Counted from the first letter of the stretch, positions 26,959 to 35,908 are shown. The stretch is 64,000 nt of DNA from Bacteroidota bacterium (GCA_029974985.1 JARKQC010000243.1:103461-167460); one strand, 5' to 3'. Translations and numbers: made by a program. The notes: generated by a model from the letters alone, not told the origin.

Positions 26959-27432
26959 ATGATGGTATTAGCAATTCAAATTGTTAGTTTTGTGGCTCTT
27001 TTATCATTTATATATTTAATTTTTGTTACTATAAAAGCATTAAATCAGGTAACTAAATCTATTGATAATACAGATAAAAATATTGCCCTTATAACAAGTG
27101 ATATAAAAGAAACTAAGTCTAAATTAATCGAGGCATTGGATTCTATTGTAGAATTAAAAAATCATACAATTGTATTGCTTGATGGTTTATCAGCGTTAAA
27201 TAAAAAGGTTCTCGATTCATTAGATAATTTTGATAAAATGAGTAATCAAATAACGTCTTCTGTTGATACACTCGAAAACACTGCAAGAAATTTTATTGAA
27301 TTACTTGTTCCCCTCGAAAGAGTAATTGAGCAATTTTTAAGTAAATTTTCTCCAAGTATTCAGCATGTTACAAGAATTGTTGGTGCTTTGGGAAAAGGTT
27401 TTAAAACTTTTAAAAATAGATTTAATAACTAA
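26959..27432 (+). CDS. YtxG-like / DUF948 membrane-anchored coiled-coil protein
   Basis: This is a 157-residue protein from ATG 26959 (ATG 26962 is also possible; a TTG at 26950 overlaps the promoter box and is rejected). An N-terminal membrane helix (MVLAIQIVSFVALLSFIYLIFV) is followed by a long heptad-rich region with the repeated '…LDSIVELKNHTIVLLDGLSALNKKVLDSLDNFDKMSNQI' style. This matches DUF948 proteins. It probably faces the cytoplasm or periplasm as a coiled coil. The family often pairs with YtxH, which is the preceding gene. The function is unknown. Confidence 0.7.
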   Translation: MMVLAIQIVSFVALLSFIYLIFVTIKALNQVTKSIDNTDKNIALITSDIKETKSKLIEALDSIVELKNHTIVLLDGLSALNKKVLDSLDNFDKMSNQITSSVDTLENTARNFIELLVPLERVIEQFLSKFSPSIQHVTRIVGALGKGFKTFKNRFNN

Positions 27433-27450
27433 TATCAAAAATATTTGTTA

Positions 27451-27930
27451 TTATTTATTGTTTTGCCATTGACGGTCATCTTCAATGGTAAAGTCTTCTC
27501 TGTTTAAATTGATATTTATTATTTCATTAAAACAAGAAATTAACTTTTCTCTTTCAAAAAACGCAGTAGAAAATGTATAGATTTCTTCATTTTTTGTCAT
27601 TAATACTAAATTTTCAGAGCTTTTATTCATTTCTTTAAATGATTTGATGAGAATTATTTCTTTCCATAAAATATCAAATTCAACTTTTGATTTGCTATAT
27701 TCAATTCTATCATCAAATAGTTTTATAGTTCGTTTTTTTTGACCGAAATAAAACAAAAAACTTGAAAAAATAATTGCTAAAATACCAAGCGAAATTATAA
27801 GTGATAGTGATTCTTTACTATCTGGATTATATTCATTTATGATGTAAGCTAATGAGAATATTAAAATAACAAATCCCATTAACTTAAACGATTTCAATGT
27901 AGTAGAGTATTCTTTTAAAAGTTGCGACAT
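27451..27930 (-). CDS. Uncharacterised membrane protein with PH-like C-terminal region
   Basis: This 159-residue protein has two membrane helices (residues ~17-33 and ~43-63). The C-terminal half has alternating beta-strand character (TIKLFDDRIEYSKSKVEFDILWKEIILIKSFK), resembling the bacterial PH-like domain found in small 'two helices plus PH' proteins. No catalytic motif is visible. It converges with the YtxG-like gene (18-nt gap) and lies 26 nt downstream of the DUF2892 gene on the same strand. The PH-like reading is tentative. Confidence 0.6.
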   Translation of the reverse strand: MSQLLKEYSTTLKSFKLMGFVILIFSLAYIINEYNPDSKESLSLIISLGILAIIFSSFLFYFGQKKRTIKLFDDRIEYSKSKVEFDILWKEIILIKSFKEMNKSSENLVLMTKNEEIYTFSTAFFEREKLISCFNEIININLNREDFTIEDDRQWQNNK

Positions 27931-27956
27931 TCTAAATTAACTGATATTTCACTAAA

Positions 27957-28154
27957 TTATTCATTTTTTGATTTAATTTTACAAGTATTAAGTCCGAATA
28001 TAGTATAAAGTGGACAAAAATTGATGAATGCAGTTGCTATTGGAATAATTGCAATTAATCCAAACCAATTTGAATCCATAAATCCCCAAATAGCAATTAT
28101 TAAACCAACAACTATTCTAATAATCTTATCTATTGAGCCAATATTCTTTTTCAT
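27957..28154 (-). CDS. DUF2892 (YgaP-type transmembrane) protein
   Basis: This 65-residue protein begins MKKNIGSIDKIIRIVVGLIIA, the DUF2892 signature. It contains a second hydrophobic helix ending in INFCPLYTIFGLNTC, also characteristic. The family spans the inner membrane; in YgaP it is fused to a rhodanese domain, but here it stands alone. The conserved Cys residues near the C-terminus are present. The function is unknown. It is probably co-transcribed with the downstream PH-like protein gene. Confidence 0.8.
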   Translation of the reverse strand: MKKNIGSIDKIIRIVVGLIIAIWGFMDSNWFGLIAIIPIATAFINFCPLYTIFGLNTCKIKSKNE

Positions 28155-28211
28155 TTTTTTTACCTATATTTATAAGTATTCATATATTTGTCGAATTATC
28201 TAAATAAATAT

Positions 28212-28243
28212 TTTGTTTACATTGTATTAAAAGATTATTTTTG
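28212..28243 (+). promoter_or_regulatory. Complete Bacteroidota-type promoter (-33 TTTG, -7 TATTTTTG), leaderless
   Basis: TTTG at 28212-28215 is separated by 20 nt from TATTTTTG at 28236-28243, close to the reported Bacteroidota promoter spacing. The ATG of the DUF2851 gene lies 5 nt after the box, so the transcript probably begins at or beside the start codon. Confidence 0.6.
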
Positions 28244-28248
28244 TATTT

Positions 28249-29259
28249 ATGGAAACTTATTTAGAAAAACACGAAAGAATATTACAAAAAGAAATACATA
28301 AGTATTTTTCTGAACCATCAAGAATTTATAAAAGTGAGAGTGGAAAGCGCCTTCAAATAATTTCACCCGGGACTTTAAATTTATTCGAAGGACCAGATTT
28401 ATTAGATATTGCAATTCTGCTTGATGGATTTTTAATAATTGGTTCGGCAGAATTTCATAAAAAAAGCTCTGATTGGATTTCTCATAATCATTCTACTAAT
28501 CCAAATTTTCAAAATGTAATTTTACATATTGTTTTTGAAAATGATGTGAAAATAAATCAAAATTTTGAAACACTTGTTCTTAATTATAGTGATATTTTAG
28601 AAATAGTTAATTCTAAAACTAACAATATTGAAAATAATAAATTTAATATTGAAGAATTACAAAATTTTGCTTTACATAGATTACTTAGAAAAACTTCAGA
28701 AGCAAAAAAATTATTATTACAATTTGGATTAAAAAATACATTAAGCGAGCTAACTGGAAGCTATATAGCAAAATACGAAAAGAAAAAAAATAGGCACAAA
28801 TACAGCAGTGAAACTCTCGCTCAACTTATTGAAAATATCACTCAATCATTTGCTTATGAATTTTTATATAAAATTGAAAATAATTATAAAATCAATATAA
28901 ATGATTCAATAATATTTTTACAAAAGTATAAGTTATCTAATGAAGGAGCTCATTTAAGACGTGAATTAATTATTAATTCTTTTTTGCCATTAGCATTAGC
29001 ATTAGCCAATGATGAAGATAGAATAAATTTATTTGTATGGTATTGGTCCACAACAGCACTAAATAAATATGGATTATTATCAAGAAAATTTCCAGAAATT
29101 CCTCAAAATTATTTATGGCAACAGCAGGGGATGCTCGAGTATATTAGGCAATTCGGTTCACAAAACAATGTTGTTTCAGAAGTACTCAAAGAATATGGCT
29201 TCGCTGAAATACTTTCTTTCTATCGCTTAGGAAAAATTCCTATTGATTATGATTCATAA
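28249..29259 (+). CDS. DUF2851 family protein
   Basis: This 336-residue protein matches DUF2851, a family found mainly in Bacteroidota/Chlorobiota. The key segment is GSAEFHKKSSDWISHNHSTNP…FQNVILHIVFEND, where family members have a G-x-[VA]-E-[IF]-H…W..H.H pattern. The C-terminal YLWQQQGMLEYIRQF is also conserved. Clustered acidic and His residues in the first motif suggest a nuclease-like or hydrolase site, but no activity is established. The upstream DNA indicates a leaderless message. It converges with the SRAP gene (2-nt gap). Confidence 0.85.
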   Translation: METYLEKHERILQKEIHKYFSEPSRIYKSESGKRLQIISPGTLNLFEGPDLLDIAILLDGFLIIGSAEFHKKSSDWISHNHSTNPNFQNVILHIVFENDVKINQNFETLVLNYSDILEIVNSKTNNIENNKFNIEELQNFALHRLLRKTSEAKKLLLQFGLKNTLSELTGSYIAKYEKKKNRHKYSSETLAQLIENITQSFAYEFLYKIENNYKININDSIIFLQKYKLSNEGAHLRRELIINSFLPLALALANDEDRINLFVWYWSTTALNKYGLLSRKFPEIPQNYLWQQQGMLEYIRQFGSQNNVVSEVLKEYGFAEILSFYRLGKIPIDYDS

Positions 29260-29261
29260 TT

Positions 29262-29891
29262 TTAAAAATTTAAATTCTCATTAAATTTATTAATTAATAT
29301 AAAGTCGTCATCAATTGGTTTAAGAAATGATTTTAATTCATCATTAGTTAAGCCATTTTCGAGCCACAAATCTTGCGTATCAAATAATAAAATAACGGGC
29401 ATTCTATTATGAATTGCCGACATTTTTGTATTTGCTTCAGTCGTAATAATAGTTGTTGATAAAATTGGTAATTTATTTTCATCATAATAAATATCCCATA
29501 AGCCAGCAAAGAAAAATATCTTTGTATTTAGTACAGATATTGTATATTTTTCTTTATATTTTGAATTAGGAACTTGTTTCCATTCGTAAAATTGTGTTGC
29601 TGGAATAAGGCAACGTTTATTTTTGAAGCTATTTCTGAAAGATGGCTTTTCGTTAATAGTTTCTGCACGGGCATTAAATAGACTTTTAGCAATTTTCTTG
29701 TCTTTTGCCCAAGATGGAATTAATCCCCAATTTGCTTCTGATAGCTCGTTTTTACTTGTATTTTTTATTATTGGGATTTTTTGCAAAGGAAAAATATTAG
29801 TTTTAGGCTCAAATTCATAATTATTTGAATTTAAAGATTTCAGTTTCTCAATATCTTTTGTTTTAGCCGAAAGTGCAAAACTACCACACAT
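29262..29891 (-). CDS. SOS-response-associated peptidase (SRAP/HMCES/YedK family)
   Basis: Crosslinks to abasic sites in single-stranded DNA and shields them. At 209 residues it has the standard length. Catalytic Cys2 follows the initiator Met (MCGSFAL), and NARAET, FYEWK and the final active-site His motif IHNRMPVIL are all present. The Cys becomes N-terminal after Met removal and forms the thiazolidine link to the abasic sugar. It converges with the DUF2851 gene. No LexA-type operator is evident, so damage induction cannot be asserted. Confidence 0.93.
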   Translation of the reverse strand: MCGSFALSAKTKDIEKLKSLNSNNYEFEPKTNIFPLQKIPIIKNTSKNELSEANWGLIPSWAKDKKIAKSLFNARAETINEKPSFRNSFKNKRCLIPATQFYEWKQVPNSKYKEKYTISVLNTKIFFFAGLWDIYYDENKLPILSTTIITTEANTKMSAIHNRMPVILLFDTQDLWLENGLTNDELKSFLKPIDDDFILINKFNENLNF

Positions 29892-29952
29892 ATCATATTC
29901 CTATTTATAAATATTTTTCAAAAAAATCAAATAATTTGTAACTTTTTTTCGT

Positions 29953-29960
29953 TAGTTTTG
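29953..29960 (+). promoter_or_regulatory. -7 promoter box before the subtilase gene
   Basis: TAGTTTTG matches TAnnTTTG, 39 nt before the ATG at 30000. A TTTG at 29935-29938 is too close (14 nt) to be a normal -33 element. Confidence 0.45.
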
Positions 29961-29999
29961 TAAATATATAAAAAATAAATAGAAAAAAGGTATAATATT

Positions 30000-32828
30000 A
30001 TGTATCGTATGATTTATTTAATAATTTTATTGCTATCAATTAATATTGCATTCTCTGATGACAATTTAGATAATTCAAAAAAGGGGAGAGGCGAGAATAT
30101 TCTACCTGATAAAATTTTAGTAAGAATAAAGAAAAATTATGATATATTTGATAAAGACAATATTTCAAAAGATAAAAGTATAAAAAAAATTGATTATTTA
30201 TTAAATCCGAAATCAAGTTTAAGTTATAATTCTAAAAATATGAATATTAGCTTAAATTCATCACAACTTATGAAAATTTATCAAGCAGAAGAAAAAATTC
30301 TTAGAACTATGATAGTTGAATATGATGGAAAAATTGAACCCGAACGCTTTTGCCAAGAATTATTATTAAATAATCCAGCTGTAGAAATTGCTGAGCCCTA
30401 TTACCTTCCAAGATTTTTATCTTTTTTACCAAATGATCCTTTAATTCCACTGCAAGATGAGTTTTTAAAACTAATTAAGGCTTATGAAGCTTGGGAAATT
30501 GAAAAAGGGAATCCCGAAGTTATTATTGGAATTAGCGATAGCGGTACAAATCAAGAACACGAGGATTTGATTGATAATTTAGCAATTAACGAAGACGAAA
30601 TTCCAAATGATGGTATTGATAATGATAATAATGGTTATATTGATGATTATGCGGGATATAACTTTTCTTGGGAATCAACGGGTCAAAGTCCGGGCGATAC
30701 ATATAACAACTCAATAAATCACGGGCAACAAGTTTCGGGAATTGCTGCCGCTTCTACTAATAATGGGAAAGGAATAGCGGGAATTGGATATAATTGTTCA
30801 CTTTTGCCAATAAAAATTGTTGAAGGTAACTCATTAAAATATGCTTATGAATCAATAATTTATGCGGCTATTAGAGGTGTAAAAGTACTAAATTGTAGTT
30901 GGGGAACAGTTAAGCCATTTTCTGAAATTGACCAATCAATTATTGATTATGCTGTAAGCCGCGATGTCGCGATAGTTGTAGCCGCTGGCAATACTTCATC
31001 TAAAATTACAAAATATGATACATATTATCCGTCAGCATATTACGGTGTATTAGGTGTTGGAGAAGTTTCTTCTAATGATAAATTAGCATCATCGAGTTCT
31101 ATTTCTGTCGGTTGCCGTATTTTAGCCCCTGGTTCGGACAATTATACAACTACAAATCAAGATTATTATAATTGTGATGGCGGAACTTCTTTTGCGGCAC
31201 CAGTTGTTGCTGGAGCTTTGGGCTTAGTACGCTCTAAATATCCCAAATTAAATGCAATTCAGTCTCTTGAATTTATTAGACAAGCAGTAGATATTCATAA
31301 AAATTTCAGTCTTAATGATTTAGAATTAATACCCGGGCGTATAAATATGCTCAAAGCTGTTACAATGGATCCATATTCTATTCCAGGTATTTTGCCTGAA
31401 AAATATATTTATACAGATATTAACGATGAAGAAACTGATAGATTTAAAGCTGGAGACATCGTAAATTTAAAAATATTAGCAAAAAATGTTCTTGGGACAG
31501 CAAAAAATTTAAAATTTATTTTAAGCGTTGCTTACGATCCAACAAATTCAGTAACAATCAAAAATGATACTTATAATATCGAGCATTTCGAAGCGGGCGA
31601 TATTTTAGAAATAAAAGATTTTCAGTTGTTAATTAATTATAATTTTAGTGGTAATATTATTTTAAGAGTTGATATTAAGGGTGAGAATAATTATAGTGAT
31701 TTTTTCAAATTTAATTTCGTTCCATCAAAAGGAATATCAACATTTAGCAATGAACAAATTAAATTTTCGATGAGCGATAATGGTGAATTTGGTTTTAATA
31801 CAAATAGTGCAAGTATCGCGGGAATTGGTTTTTCATATAAAAATTATGGAAATCAAATTTATAGAAATTCATCAGTAATGTTTTCTGAAAATCAAAGTAA
31901 GTTAATATATAATTCGAGTTTAAATAAAATTTACGGATTTTCAACAGTAAAGGGTTTTGTGTCGCCCGATAGATTTACAGCTATTTATAATGACGCAGCT
32001 GCTGGGAATCAATCTGTTGGTATGGAGATTACTCAAAATATTGAGTTTCCATCAGTTCAATCAAAATCGGTAAAATTTAATTTTAAACTAAAAAATAATA
32101 GTTATAATACAATTAAAGATGGCTCTTTCGGATTATATATAGATTGGGAAGTTAGTACAGATAGCGATAAGAATAAATCAAAGTTATTAATTAATGCTTT
32201 GCCCGAAGAATATTGGGCAACTAATGGAGCGGCACAAGCAGTATTCGTGAATGATGAATATCCATATTTCGGTTCTGCTGTGTTTACTAAAGAAGATAAT
32301 GTCGAGCCACAAGCGGCCGGTCTTGATTATTCATTAAATAATAATTTTGATACAGCCGAGAGGATACTTTCTCTAAATAATGGCTTAAATGTTCAATCCA
32401 CAAAAATTTCAGATTTTGGCACAGTGGTTGGAATGAAATTTTTAGGAGATTGGTTGCCCGATGAAATAAAAGAATGTTCGATTTGTGTTGGAGCGGGTGA
32501 TACAGAAGAAGATTTAGCAAAATCATTAAAAGATTGTTTATTTAATCCTTCGAATGTTAATAATCATTCAAATAATATTAATGATTTTGATGTTTATCCA
32601 AATCCCGTATATAATATTTTTAAAATCAAATCTAATAATAGTTTTTCAAATTTAAAATATGCTTTATACGATATTTTGGGAAATTGTGTTTTTGAAGAGC
32701 GGCATATTGATTATTTGAATAATGGGGAAGAACTCGGAATTGATGTTCATAATTTAAATTCAGGTGTATATATTCTTAAATTAGTTTATGGTAAAAATAT
32801 TGAATTTGTAAAAATAATGAAATATTAA
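30000..32828 (+). CDS. Secreted subtilisin-family (S8) serine protease with T9SS C-terminal sorting domain
   Basis: This is a 942-residue protein. A signal peptide (residues ~1-19, ending AFS) is followed by a propeptide region with an inhibitor-like segment. The S8 catalytic domain spans ~150-460, with Asp180 (IGISDSG), His241 (NHGQQVSG) and Ser397 (GGTSFAAP). The oxyanion region (AAGNTSS) is present. Beta-rich domains cover ~480-850. The last ~80 residues begin VYPNPVYNIFKI and end in a lysine-containing beta-rich segment (LNSGVYILKLVYG…), the type A sorting signal used by the type IX secretion system. The protein is therefore exported across the outer membrane and released or attached at the surface. 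It stands alone with its own promoter and a terminator. Confidence 0.93.
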   Translation: MYRMIYLIILLLSINIAFSDDNLDNSKKGRGENILPDKILVRIKKNYDIFDKDNISKDKSIKKIDYLLNPKSSLSYNSKNMNISLNSSQLMKIYQAEEKILRTMIVEYDGKIEPERFCQELLLNNPAVEIAEPYYLPRFLSFLPNDPLIPLQDEFLKLIKAYEAWEIEKGNPEVIIGISDSGTNQEHEDLIDNLAINEDEIPNDGIDNDNNGYIDDYAGYNFSWESTGQSPGDTYNNSINHGQQVSGIAAASTNNGKGIAGIGYNCSLLPIKIVEGNSLKYAYESIIYAAIRGVKVLNCSWGTVKPFSEIDQSIIDYAVSRDVAIVVAAGNTSSKITKYDTYYPSAYYGVLGVGEVSSNDKLASSSSISVGCRILAPGSDNYTTTNQDYYNCDGGTSFAAPVVAGALGLVRSKYPKLNAIQSLEFIRQAVDIHKNFSLNDLELIPGRINMLKAVTMDPYSIPGILPEKYIYTDINDEETDRFKAGDIVNLKILAKNVLGTAKNLKFILSVAYDPTNSVTIKNDTYNIEHFEAGDILEIKDFQLLINYNFSGNIILRVDIKGENNYSDFFKFNFVPSKGISTFSNEQIKFSMSDNGEFGFNTNSASIAGIGFSYKNYGNQIYRNSSVMFSENQSKLIYNSSLNKIYGFSTVKGFVSPDRFTAIYNDAAAGNQSVGMEITQNIEFPSVQSKSVKFNFKLKNNSYNTIKDGSFGLYIDWEVSTDSDKNKSKLLINALPEEYWATNGAAQAVFVNDEYPYFGSAVFTKEDNVEPQAAGLDYSLNNNFDTAERILSLNNGLNVQSTKISDFGTVVGMKFLGDWLPDEIKECSICVGAGDTEEDLAKSLKDCLFNPSNVNNHSNNINDFDVYPNPVYNIFKIKSNNSFSNLKYALYDILGNCVFEERHIDYLNNGEELGIDVHNLNSGVYILKLVYGKNIEFVKIMKY

Positions 32829-32851
32829 TTTTTTGATAATTTTTATTAAAA

Positions 32852-32886
32852 AAAGAGCTAGAATTTACAAAACTAGCTCTTTTCTT
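32852..32886. terminator. Bidirectional intrinsic terminator, subtilase / DHS-like genes
   Basis: An 11-bp stem AAAAGAGCTAG (32852-32862) / CTAGCTCTTTT (32874-32884) with an 11-base loop. A T-rich tail follows on plus and an A-run precedes it. It lies between convergent genes and can serve both. Confidence 0.85.
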
Positions 32887-32900
32887 TAAACTATAAATAA

Positions 32901-33929
32901 TTATTTATCTAAAAAATCATTGAAACGTCGTTCGGAGCGTCCTTTATAAGAACCTTTATGATAAGCATAACTTACTATTAAAGGCATTGCTATTGTTGCT
33001 TCTGAATAAACCATTTGTTCGTAAGTAGTTTCAACTTTACCCCAAGAACTTGCCTCTTTTAAAGTAGAACCAGACAAAGCACCATCGCGTTCGTCAGCAA
33101 CTGTAATTTGTATAGCATATTTGTGCATATCTGCATCAATACCAAGAACTTCGGCGGCTACTACAATATCCTGAACAAAATTCTTTGGAACTCCTCCACC
33201 AATCATAAATATACCCGAATCACCAACTTGAATTTTTGTTTTAGTTAATTCAAGAAAATCTTTTGCTGAATCAATACTTACAACTCCACCTTTAGCATTA
33301 TATTGATGATGAACTAATCCAAAACCAGCAGAGCAATCAGAAAAAGCAGGGCAGAAGATTGGAACTCCTTTTTCATAAGCTGTACGAATAATCGAGCCTT
33401 CGCCTTTATTATTTAGCACTAACCATTTACCCATTTCACGAATAAATTCTCTTGAACTATATGCACCTGGTTCTAATGAATTAGCTATTTCGGCACAAGT
33501 CATATCACAAACACGTAAATCTTCCTCATCAATATATGTGTCATAAATTCTATCAATCATTAATTCACGTAATTCATTATCATCAACAAATGGAGTGCCT
33601 TGATAATGTCTAAATCCGAGTGCTTCCAAAAAATCTTGGTCAACGATATTAGCGCCAGTAGAAACAATAGCATCGCACATATTATTTTCTATCATATCAA
33701 CAACGACTTTACGCAATCCCGCGCTTATCAAAGAGCCAGCAAGTGTAAGATAGGAAACGCAATTTTTATCTTCTACCATCATATTAAAAATATTTGCCGC
33801 TCTGTTTAAATTGCGTGCTTGAAATGCCATTTTACCCATAGAATCAACTAAATCAACAGTGTTGATTTTAGTAATATCAATATGCTCTACAAGTTTTTCG
33901 AGATTTAGATATTTACTTTTTTCAGACAT
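32901..33929 (-). CDS. Deoxyhypusine synthase-like protein (bacterial)
   Basis: This 342-residue protein aligns with the deoxyhypusine synthase family (NAD-dependent aminobutyl transfer from spermidine). Recognisable elements: MAFQARNLNRAANIF, CDAIVSTGANIVDQDFLEALG, VPIFCPAFSDCSAGFG, IFMIGGGVPKNF and ASSWGKV, where Lys298 corresponds to the lysine that carries the enzyme-aminobutyl intermediate. Bacteria have no eIF5A, the eukaryotic and archaeal substrate. Some bacterial homologues act as homospermidine synthases or have unknown roles, so the substrate is open. It is the last gene of a panD-glmU-like-gpmA-DHS operon (25 nt after gpmA). Confidence 0.88.
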   Translation of the reverse strand: MSEKSKYLNLEKLVEHIDITKINTVDLVDSMGKMAFQARNLNRAANIFNMMVEDKNCVSYLTLAGSLISAGLRKVVVDMIENNMCDAIVSTGANIVDQDFLEALGFRHYQGTPFVDDNELRELMIDRIYDTYIDEEDLRVCDMTCAEIANSLEPGAYSSREFIREMGKWLVLNNKGEGSIIRTAYEKGVPIFCPAFSDCSAGFGLVHHQYNAKGGVVSIDSAKDFLELTKTKIQVGDSGIFMIGGGVPKNFVQDIVVAAEVLGIDADMHKYAIQITVADERDGALSGSTLKEASSWGKVETTYEQMVYSEATIAMPLIVSYAYHKGSYKGRSERRFNDFLDK

Positions 33930-33954
33930 AATTTATACCTTTAAAATAATTAAT

Positions 33955-34701
33955 TTATTTAGATTTTCCTTGATTTGCTACTGCGTCCATAGCTTTTTTA
34001 ATTTCTTCTTCATCACCTAAAAAGTATCTTTTTGTAGGTTCTAAATTTTTATCTAATTCATATACAATTGGAATACCTGTTGGTATATTGAAATTTAATA
34101 TTTCATCATCACTCATTTTATCAAGAAATTTTACTAAAGCTCTCAATGAATTTCCATGAGCTACGATTAATACATTTTTACCATTTTTAATATCTGGTGC
34201 AATTTGCTCATTCCATAATGGCATTACTCTTGCAATTGTATCTTCTAAGCATTCACCTTTCGGTAAAAGTGATTTATCAACATTTGCATATCTTGATTCA
34301 AAACCTGGAAATCTTTCATCACTTTCATCTAATAATGGTGGGCGAGTAGAATAACTTCTTCTCCAAATTTTTACTTGTTCATCACCATATTTCTTTGCAG
34401 TCTCAGATTTATTTAATCCTTGTAATGCACCATAATGACGTTCATTAAGTCTCCAACTACGAATAACTGGAATCCACATTAAATCAAGATTATCCATTAC
34501 AAACCATAAAGTTCTGATAGCTCTTTTTAATACAGAAGTATAAGCAACATCAAATGTAAATCCAGAATTTTTTAAATACACTCCCGCACTTTTAGCTTCT
34601 TCAATCCCCTTTTCTGATAAATCTACATCAACCCAGCCAGTAAAACGATTTTCTTTATTCCAAAGACTTTCTCCGTGACGAATAATTACTAATTTGTACA
34701 T
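33955..34701 (-). CDS. gpmA: 2,3-bisphosphoglycerate-dependent phosphoglycerate mutase
   Basis: Interconverts 3- and 2-phosphoglycerate in glycolysis. It has 248 residues. It carries the phosphohistidine motif [18 protein letters not shown] (His9), the [12 protein letters not shown] segment, [14 protein letters not shown] and the second His in [12 protein letters not shown]. This is the cofactor-dependent branch, not GpmI. AAGGAG lies 8 nt before the ATG. It is third in a four-gene operon, 12 nt downstream of the GlmU-like gene. The gene order panD-glmU-like-gpmA-DHS has no obvious pathway logic. Confidence 0.96.
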   Translation of the reverse strand: MYKLVIIRHGESLWNKENRFTGWVDVDLSEKGIEEAKSAGVYLKNSGFTFDVAYTSVLKRAIRTLWFVMDNLDLMWIPVIRSWRLNERHYGALQGLNKSETAKKYGDEQVKIWRRSYSTRPPLLDESDERFPGFESRYANVDKSLLPKGECLEDTIARVMPLWNEQIAPDIKNGKNVLIVAHGNSLRALVKFLDKMSDDEILNFNIPTGIPIVYELDKNLEPTKRYFLGDEEEIKKAMDAVANQGKSK

Positions 34702-34713
34702 ACATTCTCCTTT

Positions 34714-35475
34714 CTATTTTAGAATTTGTGCATAATTAAACATATATGAAGCATTTTTTAATTCTTCAATTGTGTTTATCCCTTGAAGTTCCGAAAAAGG
34801 AGCAACATTTAAAGCGTAAACTTTTTTTCCTTGCAATTTTAGAACCTCAACTATATCTGTTAAATAATATTCTGCTTGTGAATTATCATTTTTTATTTGT
34901 TTTAATGAATCAAATAATAATGTAGAATCAACTAAAAATATTCCACTATTAATTTCATCAATTTTCTTAATTTCTTCGCTTGCGTCTTTATGTTCAACAA
35001 TTTTCAAAAAAATATTATCGCAATCTCTTACAATTCGCCCATAACCACTTGGATTTGGTGCTATTGTTGATAAAACAGAAACATCAGAATTTACTTCGTT
35101 ATGAAGATTGATAAATTTTCTTAAAGTTTCTGCTTTTAAAAGTGGAACATCTCCAGCAAGAATTAAAATTTCTCCATCATAATTTTGAAAATTATATTGA
35201 GCTTGCATAACTGCATGACCAGTGCCAAGTTGTTCGTTTTGAAAAGCGAACTCAATATTCTTAAATTCAGAATTATTAATATAATCAATTACAAGTTCAC
35301 TTTTATGACCAACGACAACAACAATTTTATCTATTGATAAATTATTGATTTGTGATAATACATAATAAATCAATGGTTTTTCGTTAATTTCTGCAAGTAC
35401 TTTAGGATAATCTGGATTGTTCATTCTTTTGCCTTTTCCAGCCGCAAGAATAACAATAGAAGTTTTTTTATTCAT
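34714..35475 (-). CDS. GlmU-like N-terminal uridylyltransferase domain, single-domain NTP transferase
   Basis: This 253-residue protein matches the pyrophosphorylase half of GlmU: LAAGKGKRMNNPDYPKVL (nucleotide-binding), QLGTGHAVMQA, LAGDVPLL, SGYGRIVRD, EHKDA and EINSGIF, ending with AEYYLTDIVEVL. It likely makes UDP-N-acetylhexosamine from UTP and the sugar-1-phosphate. Standard GlmU has ~450 residues, with a C-terminal left-handed beta-helix acetyltransferase that is completely absent here. The stop codon is followed at once by gpmA, with no hexapeptide repeats in any frame, so this is a genuine single-domain form rather than a frameshift. Acetylation must be done by another protein. It is 2 nt downstream of panD. 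Confidence 0.88.
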   Translation of the reverse strand: MNKKTSIVILAAGKGKRMNNPDYPKVLAEINEKPLIYYVLSQINNLSIDKIVVVVGHKSELVIDYINNSEFKNIEFAFQNEQLGTGHAVMQAQYNFQNYDGEILILAGDVPLLKAETLRKFINLHNEVNSDVSVLSTIAPNPSGYGRIVRDCDNIFLKIVEHKDASEEIKKIDEINSGIFLVDSTLLFDSLKQIKNDNSQAEYYLTDIVEVLKLQGKKVYALNVAPFSELQGINTIEELKNASYMFNYAQILK

Positions 35476-35477
35476 AA

Positions 35478-35858
35478 TTAAATTTCAGTTGCTTTAATAA
35501 TATCAGTAATATTTTTTATTTTATTATTTTCGTCAAGAAGTACAACAGTAGGGCGGAAGTCAGCAATCTCATCATTAATTAATAAGCAATAACTCATAAT
35601 AATTATTTTATCTTTGACAGCTCCTTTTCTTGCAGCCGCACCATTAAGACAAATCGTACCCGAACCACGTAAGCCCGGAATAACATAAGTCTCAAAACGT
35701 TCGCCGTTATTGATATTAACAACAGATACTTTTTCGTAATTACGAATATCTGCCGCATCCATAAGGTCTTCGTCAATAGTTAAGCTACCTTCGTAATATA
35801 ATTCAGATTGAGTTATATTAGCTTGATGAATTTTTGATTTTAAAAAATATCTATGCAA
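35478..35858 (-). CDS. panD: Aspartate 1-decarboxylase proenzyme
   Basis: Converts L-aspartate to beta-alanine for pantothenate and CoA synthesis. At 126 residues it has the normal length. The self-cleavage site is Gly24-Ser25 in YYEGSLTID, where Ser25 becomes the pyruvoyl group. Other conserved parts: KIHQANITQ (with the substrate-binding Lys9 and His11), ERFETYVI, GTICLNGAAARKG (oxyanion and tetramer contacts) and KIIIMSY. It is first in its operon, with a good -7 box 51 nt upstream. The downstream pan genes are not in the window. Confidence 0.97.
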   Translation of the reverse strand: MHRYFLKSKIHQANITQSELYYEGSLTIDEDLMDAADIRNYEKVSVVNINNGERFETYVIPGLRGSGTICLNGAAARKGAVKDKIIIMSYCLLINDEIADFRPTVVLLDENNKIKNITDIIKATEI

Positions 35859-35908
35859 AACAAATCCTCAAATAATAAAATAATTAAATATTGAAAATTA
35901 TATGATTA

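Noticed and set aside
34714..35475. Frameshifted or truncated GlmU
   Set aside because: The frame ends naturally after the domain and no hexapeptide repeats follow in any frame, so it is a single-domain form.
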